DNA of 49,499 nucleotides from Buttiauxella izardii (GCF_003601925.1 NZ_QZWH01000033.1:1-49499); one strand, 5' to 3'; positions 20,541 through 33,584 are shown, counted from the first letter of the stretch. Notes: generated from the sequence alone by a model not told the origin. Made by a program: numbers and translations.

Positions 20541-21643
20541 TATGCCGCTCCTCGAGTTTTGCCAAAGCTTGCACGTAGCTTACGCATCGGCACCGTATCC
20601 CAAAGGTTAAGCACCACTGCGATGGCAAAATAGACCAGGTTCACCAACCACATCCAAATCATCGGGTCGATTTTCCCTTTCGCCGCGTTAGATTTCAGCG
20701 AGGTTTGCAACAGGAAGAAGACCAGATAAAGCAGCATCGCAGGCAACATGGAAAGCACACGGCCCTGACGCGGGTTGACCACGCTTAACGGAACCACCAT
20801 CAATGCCATGATAAAGACGGTCGCAATCAGCGTTAAACGCCAGTGCAATTCAGCCCGAGCATTCGGCGTATCGCTTGCCCACAACGTGCGGAAGTACATC
20901 TGGCTGGAATCATCGGGATCAAGCGCAACCGCCTGATGCCCGACGATAGCCTGATAATCCTGGAAGTCGGTGATGCGGAAATCACGCAGTAAGGCGGTGC
21001 CTTCAAAGCGTGTGCCGGTATTGAGCGTCACCACTTGTGAGCCGTCCGGGCGCTGGGATAAATGACCGGAATCAGCCACCACAACCGATGGACGCGCGTT
21101 GCCTTTCGGGCGCAATTGCGCGAGGAATACATCTTTAAAGCTTGAGCCATCCACGCTTTCGATGAACAGCACAGAGTTGCCGTCCGTCGCTTGTTGGAAC
21201 TGACCCTGAGCTAATGCGGCCATGCCGGGGTTAGCTTTAGCTTCCGCCAGCACTTCGTCCTGATGACGTGAGGACCACGGCCCTGCCCACATCACGTTGA
21301 CGGTTGCGACCACGCCAGTAAAGAGTGCGAGGATCATTGCAGCTTTGACCAGCACCGCTTTACTCAAGCCACAGGCATGCATTACCGTGATTTCACTCTC
21401 GGTATACAGTCGGCCAAGCGTCATGAGCAGCCCAAGGAATAGGCTAAGAGGAAGGATAAGCTGCGCCATTTCAGGCACGCCCAGTCCCAATAGAGAGAAC
21501 ACTAAATTTGTCGGAATATCGCCATCAACCGCCGCGCCCAGAATCCTGACTAACTTCTGACAAAAGAAGATCAGCAGCAGGATGAAAAGGATCGCAAGTT
21601 GGCTTTTGAGCGTCTCCCGGACGAGATATCTTATGATAATCAC
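20540..21643 (-). CDS. lptF: LPS export ABC transporter permease LptF
   Basis: 367 residues starting MIIIRYLVRETLKSQLAILF. Same six-helix plus jellyroll architecture as LptG (GVPEMAQLILPLSLFLGLLM, RPDGSQVVTLNTGTRFEG, YLVFFLLQTSLKS). It is the essential partner of LptG in lipopolysaccharide transport. It is divergent from pepA across 277 bp (21644-21920), which must hold both promoters and in which I see no further gene. Confidence 0.97.
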   Translation of the reverse strand: MIIIRYLVRETLKSQLAILFILLLIFFCQKLVRILGAAVDGDIPTNLVFSLLGLGVPEMAQLILPLSLFLGLLMTLGRLYTESEITVMHACGLSKAVLVKAAMILALFTGVVATVNVMWAGPWSSRHQDEVLAEAKANPGMAALAQGQFQQATDGNSVLFIESVDGSSFKDVFLAQLRPKGNARPSVVVADSGHLSQRPDGSQVVTLNTGTRFEGTALLRDFRITDFQDYQAIVGHQAVALDPDDSSQMYFRTLWASDTPNARAELHWRLTLIATVFIMALMVVPLSVVNPRQGRVLSMLPAMLLYLVFFLLQTSLKSNAAKGKIDPMIWMWLVNLVYFAIAVVLNLWDTVPMRKLRASFGKTRGAA

Positions 21644-21917
21644 ATTAAATACGCCTGTGAAAACGAGTCTTTTTGCAGGAAAATCGCTTGTTTCATCGCT
21701 TATACGTCATTTATTCTCTTGAGTCGTCGAAAACATCGCTAAGATTAAAAAGCCCGGCATAATTCTGGCGCAGGGTGATTTAAATGACGTCGCCGAAACT
21801 GTATAAAAACATACTCGTAAGATTAACACGAAGTCATCGCAACCGCGGAGTTGAGTTACGAAAGCTTGCAATTCTAGCTGTAGCCACCGCCGTTGTCTTT
21901 AAGATTCAGGAGCGTAG

Positions 21918-23432
<1,515 letters not shown>

Positions 23433-23437
23433 TTTAC

Positions 23438-23519
23438 GCCCTCACCCTAACCCTCTCCCACGGGAGAGGGGATAATCCGGTTTTCTCCTTCTCCTTGGGG
23501 AGAAGGCCGGGATGAGGGA
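23438..23519. repeat. Composite hairpin repeat between pepA and holC
   Basis: Outer ends CCCTCACCCTAA and ...GGATGAGGG are inverted. Inside are two hairpins, CCCTCTCCCACGGGAGAGGG (23451-23470) and CTTCTCCTTGGGGAGAAG (23488-23505). The unit shares its sequence with the repeats at 116-147 (opposite orientation) and 29937-29956. It looks like a dispersed intergenic repeat family. Confidence 0.75.
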
Positions 23520-23549
23520 GAAACACCATTCAATATATAAGCTGGCTCA

Positions 23550-24008
23550 ATGAAAAACGCGACGTTCTACCTGCTCGACAACGACACGCCTTCCGGTGAG
23601 TTGAGTGCCGTTGAAGCGTTGGTTTGTGAACTGGCGGCAGAAAGCTTTCGCGCAGGCAAACGCCTGCTGATTGCTTGTGTTGATGAACAACAAGCTATCC
23701 GTCTGGATGAAGCACTCTGGCAGCGCGATGCGCATGCATTTGTTCCGCATAATCTTGCCGGTGAAGGGCCGCGTTATGGTGCCCCGGTGGAGTTGGCCTG
23801 GCCGCAACGACGTGGAAGTTCACCCCGCGATGTGCTGATTAGCCTGTTGCCGCAGTTCGCAGATTTTGCCACCGCTTTCCATGAAGTGATAGACTTCGTA
23901 CCTTACGAAGAATCCCAGAAACAACTGGCCCGCGATCGTTACAAATCCTATCGCGTTGCTGGTTTCCACTTGACTACGGCGACTCATACCCCGCCGGGAA
24001 CGACATAG
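23550..24008 (+). CDS. holC: DNA polymerase III chi subunit
   Basis: 152 residues, beginning MKNATFYLLDND as in E. coli HolC, with FVPHNLAGEGPR and DFATAFHEVIDFVPYE. It joins the clamp loader through psi (HolD) and contacts SSB on the lagging strand. The C-terminus (HTPPGTT) is a few residues longer than the E. coli protein as I remember it. It lies between pepA and valS, the conserved order, with 6 bases before valS. Confidence 0.95.
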   Translation: MKNATFYLLDNDTPSGELSAVEALVCELAAESFRAGKRLLIACVDEQQAIRLDEALWQRDAHAFVPHNLAGEGPRYGAPVELAWPQRRGSSPRDVLISLLPQFADFATAFHEVIDFVPYEESQKQLARDRYKSYRVAGFHLTTATHTPPGTT

Positions 24009-24014
24009 CAGACA

Positions 24015-26870
24015 ATGGAAAAGACATATAACCCGCAAGATATCGAACAGCCGCTTTACGAGCACTGGGAGCAGCAGGGCTACTTTAAGCCTAACGGCGA
24101 CACCAGCCAGGAAAGCTTCTGCATCATGATCCCACCGCCGAACGTTACCGGCAGCTTGCATATGGGTCACGCCTTCCAGCAAACGATCATGGACACCATG
24201 ATTCGTTACCAGCGCATGCAGGGTAAAAACACCCTGTGGCAGGCGGGGACTGACCACGCCGGCATCGCGACGCAAATGGTCGTCGAGCGCAAAATTGCCG
24301 CCGAAGAAGGCAAAACACGCCATGACTATGGCCGTGACGCTTTCATCGACAAAATCTGGCAGTGGAAGGCAGAGTCTGGTGGCACCATCACCCGTCAGAT
24401 GCGTCGTCTCGGTAACTCCGTAGACTGGGAGCGCGAGCGCTTCACCATGGACGAAGGCTTGTCCAACGCGGTGAAAGAAGTGTTCGTTCGCCTGTATAAA
24501 GAAGACCTGATTTATCGCGGCAAGCGCCTGGTAAACTGGGATCCTAAACTGCGCACGGCAATTTCCGATCTGGAAGTTGAAAACCGCGAGTCCAAAGGTT
24601 CCATGTGGCACCTGCGTTATCCGCTGGCTGACGGCGCGAAAACCGCTGATGGCAAAGATTACCTGGTAGTTGCGACCACGCGTCCAGAAACCGTACTCGG
24701 TGATACCGGCGTTGCCGTTAACCCGGAAGATCCGCGCTATAAAGATTTGATCGGTAAATTTGTGGTGCTGCCGCTGGTTAACCGTCTTATTCCAATCGTT
24801 GGCGATGAACACGCTGACATGGAAAAAGGCACCGGCTGCGTGAAGATCACGCCTGCACATGACTTTAACGACTATGAAGTTGGCCGTCGTCACGCTCTGC
24901 CAATGATCAACATTCTGACCTTCGACGGTGATATCCGCGAAGCCGCAGAAGTGTTCGATACTAACGGCGAAGAAGCTGACGTTTACAGCAACGACATCCC
25001 GGCTGAATTCCAGAAACTGGAACGTTTCGCCGCGCGTAAAGCTGTGGTAGCTAAGTTCGACGAAATGGGCCTGCTCGAAGAAATCAAACCACACGATCTG
25101 ACCGTTCCTTACGGCGACCGTGGCGGCGTGGTTATCGAGCCAATGCTGACCGACCAATGGTACGTGCGCACTGCTCCGCTGGCGAAAGTCGCGGTTGAAG
25201 CGGTTGAGCAAGGCGACATTCAGTTCGTGCCAAAACAGTACGAAAACATGTACTTCTCCTGGATGCGTGATATTCAGGACTGGTGTATTTCTCGTCAACT
25301 GTGGTGGGGTCACCGCATCCCGGCCTGGTACGATGCCGAAGGCAACGTGTACGTTGGCCGTAACGAAGCGGAAGTTCGTGCTGAAAATAATTTGGGCGAC
25401 GACGTTGCACTGAACCAGGACGAAGACGTGCTGGACACGTGGTTCTCTTCCGGCCTGTGGACGTTCTCCACTCTCGGCTGGCCTGAGAACACCGAAGCGC
25501 TGCGCACCTTCCACCCGACCAGCGTGATGGTTAGCGGCTTCGACATCATCTTCTTCTGGATTGCACGCATGATCATGCTGACCATGCACTTCATCAAAGA
25601 TGAAGACGGCAAGCCGCAGGTTCCGTTTAAAACCGTTTACATGACCGGTCTTATCCGCGATGACGAAGGGCAGAAAATGTCCAAGTCCAAGGGTAACGTC
25701 ATCGATCCGCTGGATATGGTTGACGGTATTTCCCTGGAAGATCTGCTCGAGAAGCGTACCGGCAACATGATGCAGCCGCAGCTGGCTGAGAAAATCCGTA
25801 AGCGTACCGAGAAGCAATTCCCGAACGGCATCGAACCACACGGCACCGATGCGCTGCGCTTTACCCTGGCAGCTCTGGCGTCAACAGGTCGCGATATCAA
25901 CTGGGATATGAAACGCCTGGAAGGTTATCGTAACTTCTGTAACAAACTGTGGAACGCCAGCCGTTTCGTGATGATGAATACAGAAGACCAGGATTGTGGC
26001 TTTAACGGCGGCGAAATGGTTCTGTCTCTGGCAGACCGCTGGATTCTGGCAGAGTTTAACCGTACCGTGAAAGCCTATCGTGAAGCGCTGGACAGCTATC
26101 GCTTTGATATCGCTGCCAACATTCTGTATGAATTCACCTGGAATCAGTTCTGCGACTGGTATCTGGAGCTGACCAAACCGGTGATGAACAGCGGTTCTGA
26201 AGCGGAACTGCGCGGTACGCGTAATACGCTGATTAACGTGCTGGAAGGTCTGTTGCGTCTTGCGCATCCGATCATTCCATTCATCACTGAAACCATCTGG
26301 CAGCGCGTGAAAACCTTCAAAGGCATCACCGCAGATACCATTATGCTGCAACCGTTCCCGGCGTATAACAGCGAGCAGGACGATGAAGCTGCGTTTGCCG
26401 ATACCGAGTGGCTGAAGCTGGCGATCACCGCCGTGCGTAACGTTCGCGCTGAGATGAACATCTCTCCGGGCAAACCACTGCCAATCCTGCTGCGTAACGT
26501 GAGCGCAGAAGCGGAACGTCGCGTCAATGCGAACCGTACCTTCCTGCAAAACCTGGCGCGTCTGGAAAGCATCACCTTGCTGCCTGCTGATGATAAAGGC
26601 CCGGTTTCCGTGACTAAAATCATCGAAGGTGCAGAGCTGCTGATTCCAATGGCAGGCCTGGTGGATAAAGCCGCTGAGCTTGCGCGTCTGGACAAAGAGA
26701 TGGCGAAGCTGGATGTGGAAATCACCTCCATCGAGAACAAGCTGTCGAACGAAGGTTTTGTGGCGCGCGCGCCAGAAGCCGTTGTCGCAAAAGAACGCGA
26801 ACGTCTGGCTGCCTGTGGCGAAGCGAAAGTTAAGCTGGCTGAGCAAAAAGAAACGATTGCTGCTCTGTAA
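24015..26870 (+). CDS. valS: Valyl-tRNA synthetase
   Basis: 951 residues, class Ia synthetase. HIGH-type motif [13 protein letters not shown] (near residue 45) and KMSKS at 554-558 are both present. The CP1 editing domain lies between ([15 protein letters not shown]). A C-terminal coiled coil begins [21 protein letters not shown]. It charges tRNA-Val and clears mischarged threonine. It directly follows holC and is followed by a strong terminator. Confidence 0.98.
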   Translation: MEKTYNPQDIEQPLYEHWEQQGYFKPNGDTSQESFCIMIPPPNVTGSLHMGHAFQQTIMDTMIRYQRMQGKNTLWQAGTDHAGIATQMVVERKIAAEEGKTRHDYGRDAFIDKIWQWKAESGGTITRQMRRLGNSVDWERERFTMDEGLSNAVKEVFVRLYKEDLIYRGKRLVNWDPKLRTAISDLEVENRESKGSMWHLRYPLADGAKTADGKDYLVVATTRPETVLGDTGVAVNPEDPRYKDLIGKFVVLPLVNRLIPIVGDEHADMEKGTGCVKITPAHDFNDYEVGRRHALPMINILTFDGDIREAAEVFDTNGEEADVYSNDIPAEFQKLERFAARKAVVAKFDEMGLLEEIKPHDLTVPYGDRGGVVIEPMLTDQWYVRTAPLAKVAVEAVEQGDIQFVPKQYENMYFSWMRDIQDWCISRQLWWGHRIPAWYDAEGNVYVGRNEAEVRAENNLGDDVALNQDEDVLDTWFSSGLWTFSTLGWPENTEALRTFHPTSVMVSGFDIIFFWIARMIMLTMHFIKDEDGKPQVPFKTVYMTGLIRDDEGQKMSKSKGNVIDPLDMVDGISLEDLLEKRTGNMMQPQLAEKIRKRTEKQFPNGIEPHGTDALRFTLAALASTGRDINWDMKRLEGYRNFCNKLWNASRFVMMNTEDQDCGFNGGEMVLSLADRWILAEFNRTVKAYREALDSYRFDIAANILYEFTWNQFCDWYLELTKPVMNSGSEAELRGTRNTLINVLEGLLRLAHPIIPFITETIWQRVKTFKGITADTIMLQPFPAYNSEQDDEAAFADTEWLKLAITAVRNVRAEMNISPGKPLPILLRNVSAEAERRVNANRTFLQNLARLESITLLPADDKGPVSVTKIIEGAELLIPMAGLVDKAAELARLDKEMAKLDVEITSIENKLSNEGFVARAPEAVVAKERERLAACGEAKVKLAEQKETIAAL

Positions 26871-26889
26871 TTGAGTGAGCGATTTGAGA

Positions 26890-26916
26890 AGGCCGGGAAA
26901 TTTCCCGGCCTTTTTT
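26890..26916 (+). terminator. Rho-independent terminator of valS
   Basis: AGGCCGGGAAATTTCCCGGCCT hairpin followed directly by a run of six T, 20 bases after the valS stop. Confidence 0.92.
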
Positions 26917-27004
26917 ATGCATGATTAAAAAGCTCTCTCTTGCGCCCTTTTTACGAGAGTGCTATTAACTCGCAATATATGTTTAAAGGATCACGAGTCT
27001 TATT

Positions 27005-27508
27005 ATGAATATTACCGCTCCGGTTGAAATCGCGCTGCGCCGGATAACCCTCGACGACAATGCGGCAGTCGCACGCGTTATCCGCGAAGTCTCTGCTGAA
27101 TATGGTTTAACAGCCGATAAAGGCTATACCGTTGCTGACCCTAATCTGGATGAGCTTTATCAGGTATACAGCCAGGCAGGCCATGCTTATTGGGTTGTGG
27201 AAATGGACGGCGAAGTTGTTGGCGGTGGCGGTGTAGCGCCATTAACGTGCAGCGAACCGGAAATTTGTGAATTACAAAAGATGTACTTTCTGCCGATGGT
27301 GCGTGGCAAAGGGCTGGCAAAACGCCTGGCGTTGCAGGCGATGGATTTCGCCCGCGAAGAAGGTTTCAAGCGCTGCTACCTGGAAACGACCGCGTTTCTG
27401 ACAGAAGCTATCGCGCTGTATGAGCGTCTGGGCTTTGAGCACATCTCCGAACCGCTTGGATGTACCGGGCATGTAGACTGCGAAGTGCGGATGCTGAAAA
27501 CGCTTTAA
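27005..27508 (+). CDS. yjgM: GNAT-family N-acetyltransferase YjgM
   Basis: 167 residues. The GNAT fold has the acetyl-CoA loop in [21 protein letters not shown] and the C-terminal strand of [11 protein letters not shown]. It matches E. coli YjgM closely ([27 protein letters not shown]). The substrate is not established to my knowledge. Its stop codon overlaps that of the convergent miaE gene. Confidence 0.92.
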   Translation: MNITAPVEIALRRITLDDNAAVARVIREVSAEYGLTADKGYTVADPNLDELYQVYSQAGHAYWVVEMDGEVVGGGGVAPLTCSEPEICELQKMYFLPMVRGKGLAKRLALQAMDFAREEGFKRCYLETTAFLTEAIALYERLGFEHISEPLGCTGHVDCEVRMLKTL

Positions 27509-28263
27509 ACGGGTACGCCGCTATGGAAACGAAACTCGCTATCCGGGCTGCTAATTAAAGCGGCCTCGACTTCGCCAAAGAAACGCACACGGTCGCTAAT
27601 ATCTCTTCCTGCTATTTGCTCGGCTAACGCTAAATAATCCTGATAATGACGGGCTTCTGAGCGTAATAGCGACAAATAAAACTTCTGCAATTCATCATCA
27701 AGATGTGGCGCTAACGCGGCAAAACGCTCGCAAGATCGCGCTTCGATATAAGCCCCGCAAATCAATTTATCTACCAGCATCACTGGCTCATGGGTCCGTG
27801 TTTCACCCAGCAAACTTTTTGCGTAACGGCTGGCGGTGATTTTCACGTAAGGAATGTTGCGAGCAACCATAATCTCGCGCACCTGCCAAAAGTGGTGTAA
27901 CTCTTCTTTAATCAACAAAACCATGCTGTCGATAAGTTGTTTACCCCAGGCGTTGTCCGTTTTTGGCATCACGCTTTTGCTCAGGGTTTTATGAAGCGCG
28001 ATGAAATCAGGATCGGCACCTTCACGGAAGGTAAAATCCTCATACGGCTTGAGCCAGTCGAGAAGCGCCTGGGCACTGGTTTTATCGGCAACATATTTGC
28101 GAATAAAAAACATCGCCGTTTGCGCCGCTTTTAACTCACAGACCAGATGATCAGTAAGCAATAACGGTAAATGCTCCGGCTGACGGGCTTTTTCAATCCA
28201 GGCTTCTGGCGTTGGGCAATGCAGGAAATTTAATACCGGGGAAAGGAGTTGCGGGTAGTTCAT
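27505..28263 (-). CDS. miaE: tRNA 2-methylthio-N6-isopentenyladenosine-37 hydroxylase MiaE
   Basis: 252 residues, matching Salmonella MiaE. It is a ferritin-like di-iron oxygenase with ligand motifs EELHHF and SEARHY and a third acidic helix EARSCERF. It hydroxylates the isopentenyl group of ms2i6A37 in tRNAs reading UNN codons, in an oxygen-dependent way. E. coli K-12 lacks this gene, so its presence between yjgM and rraB is a marker separating this organism from Escherichia. It ends within the yjgM stop codon, tail to tail. Confidence 0.95.
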   Translation of the reverse strand: MNYPQLLSPVLNFLHCPTPEAWIEKARQPEHLPLLLTDHLVCELKAAQTAMFFIRKYVADKTSAQALLDWLKPYEDFTFREGADPDFIALHKTLSKSVMPKTDNAWGKQLIDSMVLLIKEELHHFWQVREIMVARNIPYVKITASRYAKSLLGETRTHEPVMLVDKLICGAYIEARSCERFAALAPHLDDELQKFYLSLLRSEARHYQDYLALAEQIAGRDISDRVRFFGEVEAALISSPDSEFRFHSGVPV

Positions 28264-28319
28264 AGGGATTGTTATTTGTCCTTAATATGCAGCGGCATGA
28301 CACCGCTGCACCGAAGTGA

Positions 28320-28757
28320 TTAGTGGCGCACGCCGTCGTCGTCTTCATCGACTTCTTCGTCGACTTCTTCGTCGTCATCACCTTCTTCACCGTCTTCGCC
28401 GTTCGGGTCTTCGAAGTAAGTACCCCAACCGTCATATTCCACACCGAATTTCTCGGCAAGGTTCAGCAGTTGCTCAACTTGCTCGTCCAGCAATTCAGCT
28501 TTCAGTGCAGATTCGCTCAGCACGTCGCAGCAAATAACTGTGTCGCCCTCTTCCACTTCCAGCTCTTCCGGATCAGTCACTTCGTAACCCATTTTGAAGG
28601 CTTCTACAGCGGCTTTCTCTAGAGTTTCGAAATCGTCTGCGGAAAGGTGATGCTCGATAGTGTACAGCGCATCAGGATCGCTACCGTCTTCCAGTAATTC
28701 TTCAATAATCAGACGCGTTTCTTCGCGTTGCTCTTCCAACAGCTCTGGATTTGCCAT
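28320..28757 (-). CDS. rraB: Regulator of ribonuclease E activity B
   Basis: 145 residues from [13 protein letters not shown] with GAGGAAAGG upstream; a 14-codon upstream extension of the frame is not part of the family. It is very acidic and binds the C-terminal scaffold of RNase E, altering degradosome composition. It carries the conserved [17 protein letters not shown]. The acidic tail is longer than in E. coli because of a 12-base tandem duplication (28350-28373) coding D-E-E-V twice before the conserved ending DDDGVRH. Divergent from argI, as in E. coli. Confidence 0.95.
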   Translation of the reverse strand: MANPELLEEQREETRLIIEELLEDGSDPDALYTIEHHLSADDFETLEKAAVEAFKMGYEVTDPEELEVEEGDTVICCDVLSESALKAELLDEQVEQLLNLAEKFGVEYDGWGTYFEDPNGEDGEEGDDDEEVDEEVDEDDDGVRH

Positions 28758-28855
28758 GGACCTTTCCTCAATTTTGTAGACAGATACTTCTATTTTCACA
28801 CACGGCTGACTTTGCCTCCACCTTTCCCGGTAAAGTTTTTACGCCGGGGGTTGCA

Positions 28856-28873
28856 AATGAATAAATACACATA
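28856..28873 (+). promoter_or_regulatory. ARG box 1 (ArgR operator), weaker half-conserved
   Basis: AATGAATAAATACACATA fits the left half of the ARG box consensus WNTGAATWWWWATTCANW and diverges in the right half. It lies exactly 3 bp before the second, perfect box, the usual spacing of ArgR hexamer sites. Confidence 0.8.
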
Positions 28874-28876
28874 TAA

Positions 28877-28894
28877 ATTGAATTTATATTCAAT
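28877..28894 (+). promoter_or_regulatory. ARG box 2 (ArgR operator), perfect match
   Basis: ATTGAATTTATATTCAAT matches the palindromic ARG box consensus at every defined position. It sits 27 bases before the argI start codon. A -10-like TATAAA falls between and into the boxes, so arginine-loaded ArgR should block initiation. Confidence 0.9.
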
Positions 28895-28921
28895 AAATGG
28901 CGAGTGCCAAATGAGGGAAAT

Positions 28922-29926
28922 ATGAGTCATTTTTATCAAAAGCATTTTCTGAAATTACTGGATTTCACCCCTGCCCAACTTCATGAACTACTCGCTCTTT
29001 CTGCAAGCCTGAAAAAAGATAAGAAAAAAGGCACTGAAGTTCAGCAGCTTACTGGAAAAAACATCGCGCTCATCTTCGAAAAAGACTCGACTCGCACGAG
29101 GTGCTCTTTCGAAGTTGCCGCATTTGACCAGGGTGCACGAGTCACTTATCTCGGCCCAAGCGGCAGCCAGATAGGGCATAAAGAATCAATTAAAGATACA
29201 GCGCGTGTTTTAGGCCGGATGTATGACGGTATTCAGTATCGCGGCTATGGCCAGGAAATCGTTGAAACCCTGGCGCAGCACGCAGGCGTACCGGTGTGGA
29301 ACGGGTTGACCAACGAGTTTCATCCCACGCAGTTGCTGGCCGATTTATTAACGATGCAGGAGCAATTGCCCGGCAAAACCTTCCAGCAAATGACACTGGT
29401 ATACGCTGGCGATGCGCGTAATAACATGGGGAACTCAATGCTGGAGGCTGCCGCGCTCACCGGGCTTAACCTGCGTCTGGTGGCTCCACAAGCCTGTTGG
29501 CCGGATGAAAATCTGGTAACAGAATGCAAGGCGCTCGCGGTTCACAACGGTGGGAACATTACTCTGACGGAAGATGTTGCAACTGGCGTCAAAGGTGCCG
29601 ACTTCATTTATACCGATGTCTGGGTGTCGATGGGCGAAGCCAAGGAAAAATGGGCGGAGCGTATTGAGCGGCTACGTGGTTATCAGGTGAATAGTGCAAT
29701 GCTGGCTCTAACCGGCAATCCAGACGTGAAGTTTATGCACTGCCTGCCCGCTTTCCATGATGACCAAACGACGCTGGGCAAACAAATGGCTGAGCAATAC
29801 GGCATGCACGGCGGAATGGAAGTGACTGATGAAGTATTTGAGTCGGTGAATAGCGTGGTATTTGATCAGGCTGAAAACCGGATGCACACCATTAAAGCGG
29901 TGATGGTCGCAACGCTTACCAAGTAA
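28922..29926 (+). CDS. argI: Ornithine carbamoyltransferase
   Basis: 334 residues from [13 protein letters not shown], the E. coli ArgI length; a start six codons upstream is less likely. The carbamoyl-phosphate site is STRTRCSFE, with HPTQ and the ornithine-binding HCLPAFHD loop. It converts ornithine and carbamoyl phosphate to citrulline in arginine synthesis. Paired ARG boxes overlap its promoter. I use argI rather than argF because of the rraB and yjgK neighbours; other genomes name the single copy argF. Confidence 0.96.
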   Translation: MSHFYQKHFLKLLDFTPAQLHELLALSASLKKDKKKGTEVQQLTGKNIALIFEKDSTRTRCSFEVAAFDQGARVTYLGPSGSQIGHKESIKDTARVLGRMYDGIQYRGYGQEIVETLAQHAGVPVWNGLTNEFHPTQLLADLLTMQEQLPGKTFQQMTLVYAGDARNNMGNSMLEAAALTGLNLRLVAPQACWPDENLVTECKALAVHNGGNITLTEDVATGVKGADFIYTDVWVSMGEAKEKWAERIERLRGYQVNSAMLALTGNPDVKFMHCLPAFHDDQTTLGKQMAEQYGMHGGMEVTDEVFESVNSVVFDQAENRMHTIKAVMVATLTK

Positions 29927-29936
29927 CGCCAGCCTT

Positions 29937-29956
29937 CCCTCTCCCGTGGGAGAGGG
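29937..29956. repeat. Hairpin repeat between argI and yjgK
   Basis: CCCTCTCCCGTGGGAGAGGG palindrome followed by TTA, a short copy of the unit seen after pepA and after the porin gene. It lies between converging genes and may terminate both. Confidence 0.7.
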
Positions 29957-29972
29957 TTATGGCCAAATTCTG

Positions 29973-30992
<1,020 letters not shown>

Positions 30993-31097
30993 ATGGAAAA
31001 TAATAATAAGGCCATGCCACACATCCGACGTATTACGCATATTATGATGCTGATACATCGTAGCTGCTTTGACTTCCACCTTTTCAACTCTAAGTAA
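30993..31097 (+). CDS. speFL: SpeFL, ornithine-sensing leader peptide of speF
   Basis: 34-codon frame with RBS AAGGGA. It starts MENNNKAMPHIRRITHIM and ends FDFHLFNSK, the same length as E. coli SpeFL as I remember it and matching at most positions. It keeps the HIRRxxH ornithine-sensor motif and an HRxxFDFH effector segment. In E. coli, ornithine causes the ribosome to stall at the end of this peptide, which blocks Rho and lets transcription reach speF. Differences near the end are Leu for the penultimate Phe pair and Lys in place of the final Arg. It is too short for standard gene calling. Confidence 0.9.
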   Translation: MENNNKAMPHIRRITHIMMLIHRSCFDFHLFNSK

Positions 31098-31421
31098 TTC
31101 CCCCCACCGGCATCTGCTTATGCGGATACTCGTTCCTGCTTGTCACCAAACATTGATAAACCAAGTAAACCATTGAATAGGGTTACTATTATCTATTGTT
31201 TTGCGTGCAGTATTTGATTATCCAAATTAACAGACAAGCCTGACTGGTGAATCAATCACCTGGCATTTAACGACTCATAACAATAATTCCATATTAAGAA
31301 TTATTGCGGGTAGCTATTGCCTTTAAAAAATAACAAAGCATCGGAATCCCAACAGGGAATATCTGACGGCTATGCCATATCTAAATTTTATGCATTACAA
31401 ATATTAGAGAACACAAGCAAA
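31098..31421 (+). promoter_or_regulatory. speFL-speF leader region (putative Rho-dependent attenuator)
   Basis: 324 bases between the leader peptide stop and the speF start with no gene. It is C-rich just after the leader stop (CCCCCCACCGG) and unstructured afterwards, as expected of a Rho loading and termination zone. The open frame that runs back from speF to a TTG at 31317 lies inside it and shows no SpeF resemblance. Confidence 0.6.
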
Positions 31422-33584
31422 ATGGAAAAATTAAAAATAGCGGTTAATACCAGCACAACTGAATGCTTTAGTACCGAACGTGAAATCGTCGATATAACGA
31501 ATACTAATTTTACTGATGTGTCTGCTGCTGTTATTTCCGTGAAAGATGCTATCTCAGGGATGCTGAATACTATTGAACAAACAGGCTTCGGCATTCCAAT
31601 TTTTGTCGCGGTCTGTTGCGAAGAAGAGCTGCCTGCAGAAGTGCTTCCACGCGTCACCGGCGTGTTTGAACTGTGCGATGGAAACGTGGATTTCTACGGC
31701 AAACAGCTGGAAGCCGCAGCGGTTAAATATGAAAAAGAAGTGCTGCCACCGTTCTTTGGCAGCCTGGTGGAATATGTGCAGCAAGGCAATGCCGCATTTG
31801 ACTGCCCAGGACACCAGGGCGGTCAGTTCTTCCGTCGTCACCCAGCCGGACGCCAATTCTTTGATTACTTTGGTGAAACACTCTTCCGTTCTGACTTGTG
31901 TAACGCAGATGTCTCGATGGGCGATTTACTGATTCACGAAGGCGCACCATGCACCGCACAAATGCATGCGGCGAAAGTGTTTAACGCCGATAAAACCTAC
32001 TTCGTATTAAACGGGACGTCTTCCTCAAACAAAGTGGTGCTTAATGCGCTGCTGGCTCCGGGAGATTTGGTGCTGTTTGACCGTAATAACCATAAATCAA
32101 ACCACCACGGCGCATTGATTCAGGCAGGTGCCACACCTGTTTATCTGGAAACGGCTCGCAACCCGTTTGGTTTTATCGGTGGTATTGATGCCCATTGTTT
32201 TGAAGAAAAATATTTGCGTGATTTAGTGCGCGAAGTAGCTCCAAATCGTGGCGCTGAAAAACGTCCGTTCCGCCTTGCGGTTATTCAGTTAGGTACCTAC
32301 GACGGCACCATTTATAACGCGCGTCAGGTTGTCGATAAGATTGGCCATCTGTGCGACTACATCCTGTTTGATTCCGCATGGGTAGGTTACGAACAATTCA
32401 TCCCAATGATGAATGATTGCTCACCGCTGTTGCTCGAACTGAATGAAAACGATCCAGGGATTCTGGTGACACAGTCAGTGCATAAGCAACAGGCGGGCTT
32501 CTCGCAAACCTCGCAAATCCATAAAAAAGACAAACATATAAAAGGTCAGGATCGCTATGTGAATCATAAACGTATGAACAACGCGTTTATGATGCACGCC
32601 TCCACCAGCCCATTTTACCCATTATTTGCAGCGCTTGATGTCAACGCCAAAATGCATGAAGGCGAAAGCGGTAAGCGCATGTGGATGGACTGCGTAAAAG
32701 TGGGGATTGAAACACGTAAGCTGCTGTTAAAACTCTGCAAACACATTCGCCCGTTCGTGCCAGAAACAGTGGAAGGCCGCAAATGGGAGGATTTTGATAC
32801 TGAGGTCATGGCAAACGATCTGCGTTTCTTTAATTTCATCCCAGGCGATCGCTGGCACTCATTTGAAGGCTACGCAGAGCATCAATATTTCGTCGACCCT
32901 TGCAAACTGATGCTGACCACGCCGGGAATCAACGTTCAAACCGGTGAGTACGACAAATTTGGTGTCCCTGCGACCATTCTCGCCAATTTCCTGCGCGAGA
33001 ACGGCATCGTGCCGGAAAAATGCGACCTGAATTCCATTTTGTTCCTGATGACGCCTGCGGAAGACATGGCGAAGATGCAGCACCTTGTTGCCCAGATTGC
33101 GCGTTTTGAACGCCTGATTGAAGAAGATGCTCCGTTATCTGAAGTCCTGCCATCCATCTACAAAACCTACGAAGAACGCTACCACGGTTACACCATCCGC
33201 CAACTGTGCCAGGAAATGCACGATTTGTACGTCAGCCACGACGTGAAACAGCTGCAAAAAGAGATGTTCCGTAAAGATCATTTCCCGAAAGTCGTGATGA
33301 ATCCGCAACAGGCAAACATCGAGTTTGTGCGCGGAAACGTCGAGTTAGTGGCGCTATCGCAGGTTGAAGGTCGCATCGCCGCCGAAGGTGCTCTGCCCTA
33401 TCCTCCAGGCGTTTTGTGTGTGGTTCCAGGGGAAATCTGGGGCGGTTCTGTACAGCGCTATTTCCTGGCGCTGGAAGAAGGGATCAATTTGTTACCTGGC
33501 TTCGCGCCGGAGTTGCAAGGGGTATATATCAAACTGGATGAGGACCGCAAAAAACGCGCTTATGGCTATGTTATTAAACAATAA
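31422..33584 (+). CDS. speF: Inducible ornithine decarboxylase
   Basis: 720 residues from MEKLKIAVNTSTTE, aligned with the MSKLKIAV start of E. coli SpeF. It is a fold-I PLP decarboxylase: an N-terminal wing domain (about 1-105), PLP domain with NGTSSSNKVV and Lys355 in SVHKQQAGF as the Schiff-base lysine, and a C-terminal domain. It converts ornithine to putrescine and consumes a proton in acid conditions. It is transcribed with potE and controlled by SpeFL. The C-terminus (YGYVIKQ) is slightly shorter than in E. coli. Confidence 0.97.
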   Translation: MEKLKIAVNTSTTECFSTEREIVDITNTNFTDVSAAVISVKDAISGMLNTIEQTGFGIPIFVAVCCEEELPAEVLPRVTGVFELCDGNVDFYGKQLEAAAVKYEKEVLPPFFGSLVEYVQQGNAAFDCPGHQGGQFFRRHPAGRQFFDYFGETLFRSDLCNADVSMGDLLIHEGAPCTAQMHAAKVFNADKTYFVLNGTSSSNKVVLNALLAPGDLVLFDRNNHKSNHHGALIQAGATPVYLETARNPFGFIGGIDAHCFEEKYLRDLVREVAPNRGAEKRPFRLAVIQLGTYDGTIYNARQVVDKIGHLCDYILFDSAWVGYEQFIPMMNDCSPLLLELNENDPGILVTQSVHKQQAGFSQTSQIHKKDKHIKGQDRYVNHKRMNNAFMMHASTSPFYPLFAALDVNAKMHEGESGKRMWMDCVKVGIETRKLLLKLCKHIRPFVPETVEGRKWEDFDTEVMANDLRFFNFIPGDRWHSFEGYAEHQYFVDPCKLMLTTPGINVQTGEYDKFGVPATILANFLRENGIVPEKCDLNSILFLMTPAEDMAKMQHLVAQIARFERLIEEDAPLSEVLPSIYKTYEERYHGYTIRQLCQEMHDLYVSHDVKQLQKEMFRKDHFPKVVMNPQQANIEFVRGNVELVALSQVEGRIAAEGALPYPPGVLCVVPGEIWGGSVQRYFLALEEGINLLPGFAPELQGVYIKLDEDRKKRAYGYVIKQ

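Noticed and set aside
23820-25841. 673-residue open frame on the minus strand across holC and valS
   Set aside because: Lies antisense to two clear housekeeping genes, has no family resemblance, and its His/Phe/Val-rich composition is the usual shadow of a GC-balanced gene.
31317-31421. TTG-initiated extension of speF
   Set aside because: Not similar to SpeF, lies in the expected Rho-dependent leader region, and the ATG at 31422 aligns with the E. coli start.
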